Notes: generated by a model not told the origin, from the letters alone. A stretch of 13,189 nt of DNA from Flavobacteriales bacterium UBA7519 (GCA_002476905.1 DLND01000113.1:1-13189); one strand, 5' to 3'. Positions 1 through 7,310 are shown, counted from the stretch's first letter. Program-made: numbers and translations.

Positions 1-1
1 T

Positions 2-1024
2 TAGATAATGGGAAATACGATCTTGTTCAAACTACCAAAACACGGCGTTCTCGCTCATTATCCTTTATTAAAAGCCTTCCAAGAAGCATTTCCAAAAGGA
101 ACTGTGAACACATTGTACGGAAAAGGTTCAGAGATTATCACCCCAATTATGGAAAGTGGCAAAGTGAATGTTCTGGCTTTCATCGGTTCTAGTAAAGTAG
201 CCAATGGTTTGAAAAAACTTCACCCAAAAGTGAACAGACTGAGAGCAATCCTAAGTCTTGATGCTAAAAATGCAGCCATCATCACTAAAAATGCCAACTT
301 GGATATTGCTGTTAGTGAAATTATTTTAGGATCATTATCATTTAATGGGCAACGTTGTACAGCATTGAAACTAATTTTCGTTCAGAAAGAAGTTGCTGAG
401 GAATTTACAAAGAAATTGACAGATGCCGTTTCTGCTTTGAAAGGTGGATTGCCTTGGGAAAAAGATGTCAAAATCACACCACTCCCAGAAGTAAACAAAC
501 CGCCTTATTTGGAAGAATGTATCGCTGATGCAGTCTCAAAAGGCGCAAAAGTATTAAATGAAAATGGCGGTTATAATGAAGCTTCTTTTGTTTTTCCAGC
601 TGTGGTTTATCCTGTGAATGAACAAATGAAATTGTATCACGAAGAGCAGTTTGGTCCAGTGATTCCAGTTGTACCATTTGAAACGATAGAAGAACCTATC
701 GATTATCAAGTGAATGCAGATCACGGGATGCAAGTCAGTATTTTCAGTGAAGATGCTTTGGAAGTTTCTAAATTGATTGATCCTTTTGTGAATCTTGTAA
801 GTCGAGTTAATATCAATTGCCAGGCGCAACGTGGACCAGATGTTTTCCCATTCACAGGAAGAAAAGACAGTGCGGAAGGAACACTTTCTGTGTTTGATGC
901 GCTGAGATCTTTTTCGATCCGTTCTTTGGTTGCTGCAAAATTAACCGATTCCAACAAAGAACTTCTGAACACGATTGTAAGAGATCACAATTCTAACTTC
1001 CTGAGTACAGATTATATTTTTTAA
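2..1024 (+). pseudogene. gapN: NADP-dependent glyceraldehyde-3-phosphate dehydrogenase-like aldehyde dehydrogenase, 5' cut by window edge, in-frame TAG
   Basis: Aldehyde dehydrogenase superfamily. Non-phosphorylating GAPDHs of this type oxidise glyceraldehyde-3-phosphate to 3-phosphoglycerate with NADP+ in the cytoplasm. Counting from the ATG at 8, the reading frame shows a FIGSS segment near residue 59 (cofactor-site GSxxVG type), the catalytic cysteine in FNGQRCTALK (C117), the EEQFGPVIP segment near 210 and a PFTGRKDS segment near 280. Family members are about 500 residues. MGNT is an internal Rossmann-domain position, so the ATG at 8 is not a natural start; the 5' third lies outside the window. 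The codon just upstream, at 2-4, is TAG in frame where relatives usually have a hydrophobic residue. Unless this is a base error, the gene is interrupted. The position that is usually the general-base Glu in the superfamily (ELGG region) reads LDAKN, so Asp takes its place here. Family assignment is firm; substrate is inferred from recalled Bacteroidota homologues. Confidence 0.72.
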
Positions 1025-1080
1025 CAAGACTTTGAGATAATAGACGATTAAGGAATTTACTTATATTGTCATTAGACTAA

Positions 1081-1108
1081 AAACCGCAATTAATCAATGC
1101 GGTTTTTT
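1081..1108. terminator. Bidirectional Rho-independent terminator after gapN-like gene
   Basis: An 8-bp perfect stem, AAACCGCA (1081-1088) with TGCGGTTT (1098-1105), encloses a 9-nt loop. It is followed by a T run on the + strand and preceded by an A run (T run on the - strand). It sits 57 bp after the gapN-like stop codon and would end that transcript before the repeat element and lptG. Confidence 0.75.
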
Positions 1109-1121
1109 CATTGAATTGCGC

Positions 1122-1209
1122 GCAGCCCGGCTTGAACGGAGCTCTTTTTCTTTTTTCAGAGAAAAAAGAAAAAAGCGGGAGTGGAAGACGGAAAAGCTGC
1201 CATAAAAAA
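1122..1209 (+). repeat. Intergenic structured repeat, copy 1
   Basis: Begins GCAGCCCGGCTTGAACGGA and ends with a GGAAGACGGA block and GCTGCCATAAAAAA. The ends can pair (GCAGC with GCTGC, CCG with CGG). The centre is a separate long stem, C-T5-C-T6-C (1144-1157) against G-A6-G-A6-G (1161-1175) with a three-base AGA loop. The first 19 bases differ from copy 2 (5974) at one position, and the 16-base GGGAG-to-ACGGA block also differs at one position, while the centre is unrelated in sequence but again a hairpin. No ORF or transposase is associated. It lies between the gapN terminator and the lptG promoter. Confidence 0.8.
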
Positions 1210-1290
1210 TAAATATTAAATAGCTTTCGATGTAATCAAATAGCTGCCCAAATAATTTTACATAAAAATTTGCCAAAATTTAGTTATCGA
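1210..1290. other. Remaining intergenic DNA between gapN and lptG
   Basis: The 314-bp gap 1025-1338 holds a terminator (1081-1108), repeat copy 1 (1122-1209) and the lptG promoter (1291-1321). In the remaining AT-rich DNA at 1025-1080 and 1210-1290 I see no coding potential, RNA gene or further repeat. Confidence 0.6.
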
Positions 1291-1321
1291 TTTCAGTATT
1301 GCTTTTTTTACAGTATTTTTG
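1291..1321 (+). promoter_or_regulatory. Bacteroidota-type promoter of lptG
   Basis: The -7 box TATTTTTG (1314-1321) matches TAnnTTTG exactly. TTTC (1291-1294), one base off the -33 TTTG, lies 19 bp upstream, the expected spacing. Transcription would begin near 1327, about 12 bases before the TTG start at 1339. Inferred by pattern only. Confidence 0.5.
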
Positions 1322-1338
1322 ACGTCTAAATTTCGGAT

Positions 1339-2790
1339 TTGAAAAAATTAGATCAATATATTATCAAGACTTTTTTTGGGCCATTTCTGTTTATCTTCAG
1401 TGTATTGTTTTTCATTTTTATTGTAAACATTATCTGGACGCAGATGTCCCAACTCACTGGGAAAGGCCTAACCTATTGGGAAATATCCAAGTTTCTTTTT
1501 TATCTGGGCATCAATGTGGTGAGTATGGTTTTGCCGCTTACGATTCTTTTGTCGTCTATTATGACTTTCGGAGATTTTGGCGAGCGCTATGAACTGGCTG
1601 CAATGAAGGCTGCGGGAATCTCTCTTGTGCGGGTGATGATGCCACTCTTTATTACTGTTTCTTTTCTAGCAGGGATTCTCTTTCTATTTTCCAATAATGT
1701 GATCCCAGATTTCCAGCGGAAGGCCAAAAATATGATGTTCAACATCATCTCATCCAAGCCGGCGATAAATTTTACGCCAGGCGTTTTTATAGACCAAATA
1801 TCGGGATACTCGGTGAAATTTGATAAAATATACGGCGAGAAAGGTGAAAAACTGGAAGGTGTTTTCCTTCATAATAATGCAAGTTCCTATGATGATCAGT
1901 AAACCATCATAGCCAAAAGCGGTAAGTTTGCACCAGCTGTAGACCGCAATTATCTGAAGCTAATTCTTTACAACGGTTATGTTTTCACGGATGATGTTTC
2001 CAACAAAAATTATAATGAAAGACTGAAACAGCCGAATCAGTCTGTAAAATTTGACAGTCTTGTAAACCATTTTGACATCAGCGAACTCATAAACAACGCT
2101 ATAGAACAAGAAAAAATTACGGATGATTACCGTTTTCAGACTTACGGCGAAGTTCAGGAAACGTTGGAAAAGAACAGAAAAGGTAATATCGCCACGCTTA
2201 ACTCCATTGCAACTCCCGTAATCTCACAGACCAATAATTATGTAGAATATATTGATAAAACCAAAACAAAGGATAAGATCACTCAGCCTTACAAAATTGA
2301 TACGCTGAAAAAAGATAAAAAACTAGAAGTCCTTTGGGGTGCTTATAATAAAATAGAAGCCATAAAATCCAATGTAAATTCAAATGAAACCGGCATCAGA
2401 GATACTATAAAACAGCATAATAAAATTGTAATTTATCAGCAGAGAATTATTTCTTATTCTTTTACTTGCATTATATTTTTCCTCATTGGTGCCAGCTTGG
2501 GATCTATTATCAGAAAAGGAGGAATGGGACTGCCTGTCATTATTGCCATTATTATTTTCATTATTTTCTATGTGCTGAATCTTTCTATGGAAAACCTAGC
2601 CTGGAAAGGCGCAATGAATCCTTATCTGGCAACCTGGATTCCCAATATTGCTTTATTTCCCTTCAGTATCTGGCTGACTTATAAAGCTCTGACAGACTCT
2701 CAGCTTTTTGATATCGAGAAATACAGAGCCCTTTTCAAACCAATTATAGAAAAGTTTTCCAAACCAAAAGAACACCAACGTTATCAATAA
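1339..2790 (+). pseudogene. lptG: LptF/LptG-family lipopolysaccharide export permease, interrupted by one in-frame TAA
   Basis: The YjgP/YjgQ family provides the inner-membrane permease subunits of the LptB2FG ABC transporter, which extracts LPS and passes it to the periplasmic bridge. One frame runs from TTG 1339 to TAA 2788-2790 (483 codons) with a single stop, TAA at 1900-1902. Upstream of it, 187 codons encode two N-terminal membrane segments, a cytoplasmic RYELAAMKAAGIS coupling region (roughly residues 78-90), another membrane segment and the start of the periplasmic beta domain. The frame resumes directly after the stop (TIIAKSGKF) and ends with three membrane helices from codon 370 on. 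Homologues as recalled have Gln there, so a CAA-to-TAA change is the simplest explanation. The start is TTG; an in-frame TAA at 1327-1329 limits extension. Relatives often begin M-L-K-K-L-D, so TTG could be codon 2 of a gene that lost its ATG. Internal ORFs 1339-1902 and 2164-2790 would be non-functional halves. LptF versus LptG was not resolved. Confidence 0.85.
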
Positions 2791-2830
2791 AATACAAAAA
2801 AAACCTTTGCATACACAGAGGATTTGTATT
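2791..2830. terminator. Terminator shared by convergent lptG and HAD phosphatase genes
   Basis: Inner stem CCTTTG (2804-2809) pairs with CAGAGG (2816-2821) with one G-U, and outer arms AATACAAA (2791-2798) and TTTGTATT (2823-2830) also pair. Eight A residues at 2796-2803 give a T run on the - strand, so it works best for the leftward HAD gene, 146 bp beyond its stop. The rest of the gap to 2975 shows nothing recognisable. Confidence 0.6.
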
Positions 2831-2975
2831 TATAGATCACCTATTAAATGCTAACCTGCAAAAGATTTTTTTAAGCTGGCATCTGAGGCTGCTAAGAATA
2901 CACTCGGCAAAATAATTCTGAGCATCTATTGCTTTAGTGAGCGGGTGGAGTCATGAAATATTAGGAAAAAAAGGC

Positions 2976-3779
2976 TTACGAAGTTAGATCTAGAAATTTT
3001 CTAATAGTCTTTAAAACTCCGAATTCATCATTGGAATCTGCTTCAAAACAAGCGATTTTCTTTACCAAGGGATGTGCATTCTTCATGGCGTATGAATATC
3101 TCGAATTTTCCAACATTTTGATATCATTCATATAATCCCCAAAAACCATCGTCTCGTCTTGCGAAATCCCAAGAGCATTTTGTAATTTTTCCACAGCATT
3201 GCCTTTGTTAATACCTTTGTTCATAATATCCAGCCAGTATTTTCCAGATATAACAACCTCCAGATTGGCCTCTTCAAATTTTTTTAGCAAAGGATAGAGA
3301 TGAGCTTCAGAACTGTCCGGATGATAAACGGCAATTTTGAAAGCATTGTCGTCTATTTCCTCGGTCAGATCATCTACTTTTTGATTTTCTGTATAATATT
3401 TGGTAAAATAATTTTTAAAATCGTTATCATTGCTTTCAAAATAAGCTTTTTTGCGGGCAGAAAGAACGGCTCTAGCACCAGGAATATTCCGTACCGCGAT
3501 GATAATCTCCTTCACAAGTGCATAATCCATTTTGTCTACAAAAAGCTCGCTGTTTTTATAAACCACATAGCCACCATTTTCTGCAATAAAACCCATATCT
3601 TCTTCTATATCTTTGAAATAATGGGTAATTCCCGGCATTTGTCTGCCACTCGCAGGAACAAAAAGAATATTTCTTTTCTTAAGTTCCTGATAGATACCGG
3701 GAAAGTCCTTACCAACCTCGTGTTTTGAATTGAGGAAAGTGCCATCCATATCGGTAACGATCAGTTTTATATCTTTCAT
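2976..3779 (-). CDS. Cof-type HAD-IIB family hydrolase (sugar-phosphate or cofactor phosphatase)
   Basis: A 267-residue cytoplasmic haloacid-dehalogenase phosphatase of subclass IIB. Motif I is DMDGT (D10 nucleophile, D12 acid/base), motif II is the Ser in PASGR (S44), motif III the Lys in NKGINKGNA (K192 region), and motif IV GDYMND (D215, D219) binds Mg2+. The central region 85-185 is the C2-type cap that sets substrate. I chose the ATG at 3779, which puts the D-nucleophile strand ten residues from the start as usual; an in-frame ATG at 3806 would add nine residues with no homology to the family. It lies 55 bp downstream of the galT remnant on the same strand, so it may once have been co-transcribed with it and act on a sugar phosphate, but that is inference. 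The actual substrate cannot be read from sequence. Confidence 0.88.
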   Translation of the reverse strand: MKDIKLIVTDMDGTFLNSKHEVGKDFPGIYQELKKRNILFVPASGRQMPGITHYFKDIEEDMGFIAENGGYVVYKNSELFVDKMDYALVKEIIIAVRNIPGARAVLSARKKAYFESNDNDFKNYFTKYYTENQKVDDLTEEIDDNAFKIAVYHPDSSEAHLYPLLKKFEEANLEVVISGKYWLDIMNKGINKGNAVEKLQNALGISQDETMVFGDYMNDIKMLENSRYSYAMKNAHPLVKKIACFEADSNDEFGVLKTIRKFLDLTS

Positions 3780-3834
3780 AAAATTAATTTCAAGCAATAA
3801 TACCAATCTATTTTTTATAATGAGGCGAAAATTT

Positions 3835-4671
3835 TTATTTTCCTATCTTATAATGAACAGTGGAGATATTTTTCAATATTTCAGCACTTTGCTCCGGGGT
3901 GATGTCGCGTTGCGCTTCAGCAAGCATTTCGTATCCTACCATAAATTTTTTAACTTCCGCATTTCTTAATAATGGTGGATAAAAACGCATATGAAAATGC
4001 CATTCGGGATGTGATTTTCCATCCGTGGGCGATTGATGAATCCCTGCTGAATAAGGAAATGAAACCTCAAAAAGATTGTCATACATAGTTGTCAAATCCT
4101 TTATTATCGATGCTAAAGATAATTTTTCGCTATTTGAGAACTGCAATATATTTTCCATCACTCTTTTGCTTATAATCATTGTTTCATAAGGCCAAACAAC
4201 CCAAAACGGCACCAATGCTACAAAATCTTCGTTTTCCAAAATGATTTTTTTGCTAGATTTCAATTCTGTTGTCAAATAATCGCGCAACAGAGTAGTTCCG
4301 TTTTTGTTAAAATATTTTTTAAGGTTTTCCTGAGTTTTCAAACAAATAGAAGGAACGGAGGATTGTGCCCATATTTGACCGTGCGGATGCGGATTGCTGC
4401 AGCCCATCACACGTCCTTTGTTTTCAAATATCTGAACGTGGTTGATGTACTATTCAGAACCCAATTCCTCATATTGTTACTGCCATACGTCGACAACTTT
4501 TTTGATGTCAACCACTTCCATTTCCGATAAGCTGAGACTGTGGTTTTCCAAAAAACAAATAACTCTGTTGATACCTCGTTCTGCCTTTAATGAAAAAAAA
4601 TCTGACTTTGTCTCCGAGAGTGTTCGGATTTTTGACCAATCAAAGCCATCTCTTTTTTGGTTAAATTTAAA
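3835..4671 (-). pseudogene. galT: Galactose-1-phosphate uridylyltransferase remnant, 5' third missing, two in-frame stops
   Basis: GalT exchanges UMP between UDP-glucose and galactose-1-phosphate in the Leloir pathway. The - strand frame resembles E. coli GalT from an ERGINRVICF segment (about 4595) through [22 protein letters not shown], which holds the HPH active-site histidines, to [27 protein letters not shown] near the C-terminus. Stops interrupt this frame at 4477-4479 (TAA, after VWQ) and 4450-4452 (TAG, before YINH). Further upstream, TGA at 4672-4674 ends the frame, and about 115 N-terminal residues, including the zinc-site region, are absent in every frame I read up to the tRNA. The longest open part, 4410-3835, begins with GTG/ATG inside the catalytic motif and could not make an active enzyme. 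No galK or galM is adjacent. Identity as galT is certain; the exact upstream limit is approximate. Confidence 0.9.
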
Positions 4672-4734
4672 TCACCTAAATGCCCTCATAGTATCTATAC
4701 AATTTCGCTATTTTCTAGTATGCTGTAAAAACAA
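4672..4734. other. Breakpoint region between galT remnant and tRNA-Ser terminator
   Basis: No coding similarity is visible on either strand. The missing 5' third of galT should lie here. It has been replaced by non-coding AT-rich DNA ending at the tRNA terminator. No IS ends or duplicated tRNA 3' sequence could be found in the window. Confidence 0.4.
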
Positions 4735-4768
4735 AAAAGCCTTTAAACACTAAGATTTAAAGACTTTT
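4735..4768 (-). terminator. Rho-independent terminator of tRNA-Ser
   Basis: AAAAGCCTTTAAA (4735-4747) and TTTAAAGACTTTT (4756-4768) pair over 13 bp with one G-U on the - strand, with an 8-nt loop. A T run follows in the - direction. It lies 25 bp past the mature tRNA end. Confidence 0.75.
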
Positions 4769-4792
4769 GATGCAATTTGCTTTCTGCATTCG

Positions 4793-4879
4793 CAGAGAGG
4801 AAGGGATTCGAACCCTCGATACAGTTACCCGTATACTACCTTTCCAGGGTAGCTCCTTCAACCACTCGGACACCTCTCT
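4793..4879 (-). tRNA. tRNA-Ser, anticodon GGA
   Basis: An 87-nt class II tRNA. The acceptor stem AGAGAGG pairs with CCTCTCT, with discriminator G at 4793. The anticodon stem is CTACC/GGTAG with loop CTGGAAA, giving anticodon GGA at 4845-4843, which reads UCU/UCC. A long variable arm (TATACGGGTAACTGTATC) and the T arm GAGGGTTCGAATCCCTT follow. The D arm carries GAGTGGTTGAAGGAG, as in other bacterial serine tRNAs. The CCA end is not encoded. It starts 47 bp after the ansA stop on the same strand and could be read through from ansA. Confidence 0.96.
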
Positions 4880-4926
4880 AATTGAGGTTGCAAATATAAT
4901 GAAATATCTGATTCCTCCAAGGATTT

Positions 4927-5943
4927 TTAAAAATCTTCTGTCACTTCTCCCGAAATATTTTCACAGAATAATTCGGAGAACGACTTATCATATTTCGGAT
5001 TATTGAGAATATGCATTACTTTGGTAATCGCAGCTTCCGCTGTCATATCTTTTCCGCTGATGGCACCGATTGTTGTGAAAATATTACTATTGCTATACTT
5101 TCCAAAACTAATTCCGCCTGACACACACTGACTTATCACCACGATTTCTATTCCACGAATTCTCAACTCCTGAAGGACATTCTGAGTTTTCCCATTATTA
5201 AAAATCGTTCCCGAACCGAAAACCTGCAAGACAATTGCTTCCGGTGTTTTGAATTCCAACAGAGATTCGAAGTTCATTCCGGGGAAAATCCTGTAAAAAA
5301 TCACATTTTCATTGAGGTAAATATCAAGCTCAAATTCACCTTTGGGTTTCCAAAGCAAATCTTTTTCAATATTAAGATGAACGCCCGACTGTCCAAGAAT
5401 TGGATAATTTGGGCTTTGATAAGCGTCAAAAAACTCAGCTGAATATTTCAGACTTCTATTTCCACGAAGAAGTTTGTATTCGAAATAAACAGCGACTTCT
5501 TTGATGACAGCTTCATCATTTTCATAAAGACTGGCGTAATACAAGCTCGTCAAAAGATTTTCCTTGGCATCGGTTCGAAGGTCACCGATTGGCAATTGCG
5601 AGCCTGTCAAAATCACTGGTTTACCAAGATTCTTCAGCATAAAACTTAGAGCTGAAGCTGTATAGGACATCGTATCTGTTCCGTGAAGAATCAAGAATCC
5701 GTCAAAAGCGTCATAATTTTTATGAATCCATTCTGCTATCATTCGCCATTCATTGGGTCCCATATCGGAAGAATCTACCGGATTTTCGAATGGATGAACA
5801 GAGACTTCGCATTCGAGAAGGTTCATTTCTGGGATTCTTTTGAAAATGTTGGAAAAATCAAATGGAACAAGACTTCCTGTTTCGTAATCTTTCTCCATTC
5901 CAATAGTTCCGCCGGTATAAATAAGTAAGACTTTTCTTTTCAT
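4927..5943 (-). CDS. ansA: Type I (cytoplasmic) L-asparaginase
   Basis: Hydrolyses L-asparagine to aspartate and ammonia. The 338-residue length, absence of a signal peptide and similarity to E. coli AnsA place it with type I cytoplasmic enzymes rather than periplasmic AnsB. The first catalytic Thr is in TGGTIG (T13; start of motif at 10), the substrate-binding DSSDM follows at 57-61, the second catalytic Thr-Asp lies in HGTDTM (87-92), and the catalytic Lys is probably in RGNRSLK (K166). LTGSQ at 112-116 is also typical. The ATG at 5943 begins KRKVLLIYTGGTI, exactly as expected, so the start is secure. Repeat copy 2 begins 30 bp upstream of it in place of any clear -7 box, so its promoter is not obvious. 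tRNA-Ser follows downstream. The sequence appears intact. Confidence 0.95.
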   Translation of the reverse strand: MKRKVLLIYTGGTIGMEKDYETGSLVPFDFSNIFKRIPEMNLLECEVSVHPFENPVDSSDMGPNEWRMIAEWIHKNYDAFDGFLILHGTDTMSYTASALSFMLKNLGKPVILTGSQLPIGDLRTDAKENLLTSLYYASLYENDEAVIKEVAVYFEYKLLRGNRSLKYSAEFFDAYQSPNYPILGQSGVHLNIEKDLLWKPKGEFELDIYLNENVIFYRIFPGMNFESLLEFKTPEAIVLQVFGSGTIFNNGKTQNVLQELRIRGIEIVVISQCVSGGISFGKYSNSNIFTTIGAISGKDMTAEAAITKVMHILNNPKYDKSFSELFCENISGEVTEDF

Positions 5944-5973
5944 AAGAGAATGTTGATTCGAAGTTTAAATGTC

Positions 5974-6063
5974 GCAGCCCGGCTTGAGCGGAAATCCTTT
6001 TTGTGGAGCAAAGCGGAACAAAAAGATTGGGAGCGGAAGACGGATTAAGCTGCCATAAAAAAA
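5974..6063 (+). repeat. Intergenic structured repeat, copy 2
   Basis: GCAGCCCGGCTTGAGCGGA at the left end and a GGGAG-CGGAAGACGGA block with AAGCTGCCATAAAAAA at the right end match copy 1 (1122-1209) almost base for base. The ends pair (GCAGC/GCTGC, CCG/CGG). The centre differs from copy 1: CTTTTTGT (5997-6004) pairs with ACAAAAAG (6018-6025). It sits between the ansA start and the serA terminator, in the same orientation as copy 1. Confidence 0.8.
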
Positions 6064-6100
6064 CTCAACAAAAGTAAAATTTTAATCTGAATTGGGAAAA

Positions 6101-6129
6101 TAAAAAATGCCCGTTAAAAAACGAGCATT
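6101..6129 (-). terminator. Rho-independent terminator of serA
   Basis: On the - strand AATGCTCGTT pairs with AACGGGCATT (one G-U) around a TTTT loop, followed by TTTTTATTTT. It begins 21 bp past the serA stop. Confidence 0.8.
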
Positions 6130-6149
6130 ATTTTGATGTTTTAGTTAAA

Positions 6150-7106
6150 TTATTTAACTAAAAGGATACTTGCAATCTGATTCGCTAACTCCGTTCCGAT
6201 TCTGTCCTGAGCTTCTTCCGTAGCTGCGCCAGTGTGAGGCGTCAAAGAGATTTTTGGATGGGTCAAGATTTTTTCAGAAGGCGTTGGTTCGTTCTCGAAA
6301 ACATCAAGACCTGCAAACGACAATTTCCCAGAATCCAAAGCTTCTATCAAAGCTTCTTCATCAATAACTCCTCCTCTAGCACAGTTTACAATCGCTGCGC
6401 CAGTTTTCATTTTTTCCAATTCTGCTTTTCCGATGATAGGACCATTCTGAGCAGGAACGTGAAGCGTGATAAAATCCGAATGCTGAATCAATTGCTCCAA
6501 CGGTTCCGTTTCTATCTCCACATTGATATATTGCTGATTGTAAAAATCTACACGTACACTTGCTTTTCCGATTCTCGTGTCAGAAGCAATCACCTTCATT
6601 CCCAATCCTAGAGCGATTCTAGCAACTTCTTGCCCGATTCTTCCGATTCCTACGATTCCGATGATTTTACCTCTCAGTTCAATTCCGGCTTCGTATTTTT
6701 TCTTCAATTTTGCAAACTCAGTATTACCTTTCACAGGCATTTGTCTGTTGGAGTCTTGCAGAAATCTGCTTCCAGAGAAAAGATGCGCAAACACCAACTC
6801 CGCAACAGATTCCGAAGATGCTGCAGGTGTATTAATCACGTGTTTCCCTTTCTCTCTCGCATAAGCCACTTCGATATTATCCATTCCAACACCACCTCTA
6901 CCGATGATTTCCAGACTTGGACAATTGTCCACCATTTCCTTCGTCACTTTCGTCGCGCTTATTACAAGCAAAACCTTCACTTGATTTTCATTGATATAAG
7001 TGATTAGATTTTCCTGAGCCACTTTATCAGTAATTACCTCGAATCCATTTTCTTTTAGCGCATCTATTCCAGATTGCGTCAATCCGTCATTAGCAAGTAC
7101 TTTCAT
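6150..7106 (-). CDS. serA: D-3-phosphoglycerate dehydrogenase, short form without ACT domain
   Basis: Oxidises 3-phosphoglycerate to 3-phosphohydroxypyruvate with NAD+, the first step of serine synthesis. 318 residues: substrate domain at both ends and a central Rossmann domain with GIGRIG (153-158). IGRGGVGMDN lies at 68-77. The catalytic triad is R244 (NCARGG), E273 (ENEP) and H291 (PHTGAAT). There is no C-terminal ACT/ASB regulatory domain, so serine feedback of the E. coli type is not expected. I chose the ATG at 7106, giving MKVLANDGL. The frame stays open to an ATG at 7202, but those 32 codons are the right arm of repeat copy 3 and have no family counterpart. serC is not adjacent. Other 2-hydroxyacid dehydrogenases share the fold, but the RGGVGMDN context favours SerA. 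The sequence appears intact. Confidence 0.9.
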   Translation of the reverse strand: MKVLANDGLTQSGIDALKENGFEVITDKVAQENLITYINENQVKVLLVISATKVTKEMVDNCPSLEIIGRGGVGMDNIEVAYAREKGKHVINTPAASSESVAELVFAHLFSGSRFLQDSNRQMPVKGNTEFAKLKKKYEAGIELRGKIIGIVGIGRIGQEVARIALGLGMKVIASDTRIGKASVRVDFYNQQYINVEIETEPLEQLIQHSDFITLHVPAQNGPIIGKAELEKMKTGAAIVNCARGGVIDEEALIEALDSGKLSFAGLDVFENEPTPSEKILTHPKISLTPHTGAATEEAQDRIGTELANQIASILLVK

Positions 7107-7159
7107 TATATTTATATTTTTTTTGAAGAACCGAATCTGTTCAATAATTAATTGGTTTA

Positions 7160-7290
7160 GGAGCTTAATCCCGCTTTCCGTTGCAATCTTTTGCTTTTTC
7201 ATAGGTGAAAAAAAAGCAAAAGTATTTCCACTACAAAACGTAGTTTCGACGATTCCTTAATTTAATAAAATAATAGAGTCAATCGGGGCT
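7160..7290 (-). repeat. Intergenic structured repeat, copy 3 (longer, diverged)
   Basis: Read on the - strand, it starts AGCCCCGATTGA (7290-7279) and ends CGGAAAGCGGGATTAAGCTCC (7180-7160), resembling the ends of copies 1 and 2. AGC pairs with GCT and CCCG with CGGG, keeping the pairing of the other copies while the bases differ. The central hairpin is a perfect 12-bp stem, CTTTTGCTTTTT (7222-7211) with AAAAAGCAAAAG (7199-7188), and an 11-nt loop. About 50 bp of extra sequence lie in the left half. It lies upstream of serA and just past the terminator of the small HAD gene. Confidence 0.6.
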
Positions 7291-7310
7291 AGGAGTTTTG
7301 TCATCCAATC

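Noticed and set aside
1122..1209. The intergenic repeats as insertion sequences or CRISPR units
   Set aside because: No transposase, no target duplications seen, and the copies are dispersed single units rather than a regular array.
3780..3806. ATG at 3806 as start of the HAD-IIB hydrolase
   Set aside because: The extra residues have no family counterpart, and the ATG at 3779 puts the nucleophile strand at the usual distance.
1339..4479. Stop-codon reassignment or suppression explaining the in-frame TAA and TAG codons
   Set aside because: Both TAA and TAG end well-conserved genes at the expected places (lptG and parE end with TAA; pheA and the GNAT gene with TAG), so neither is a sense codon here.
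4442..4753. + strand ORF of about 100 codons across the galT remnant
   Set aside because: It is antisense to galT homology and opened by chance; no recognisable domain.
6234..7007. Overlapping + strand ORFs opposite serA
   Set aside because: They are antisense shadows of serA, with no domain motifs and no promoter.
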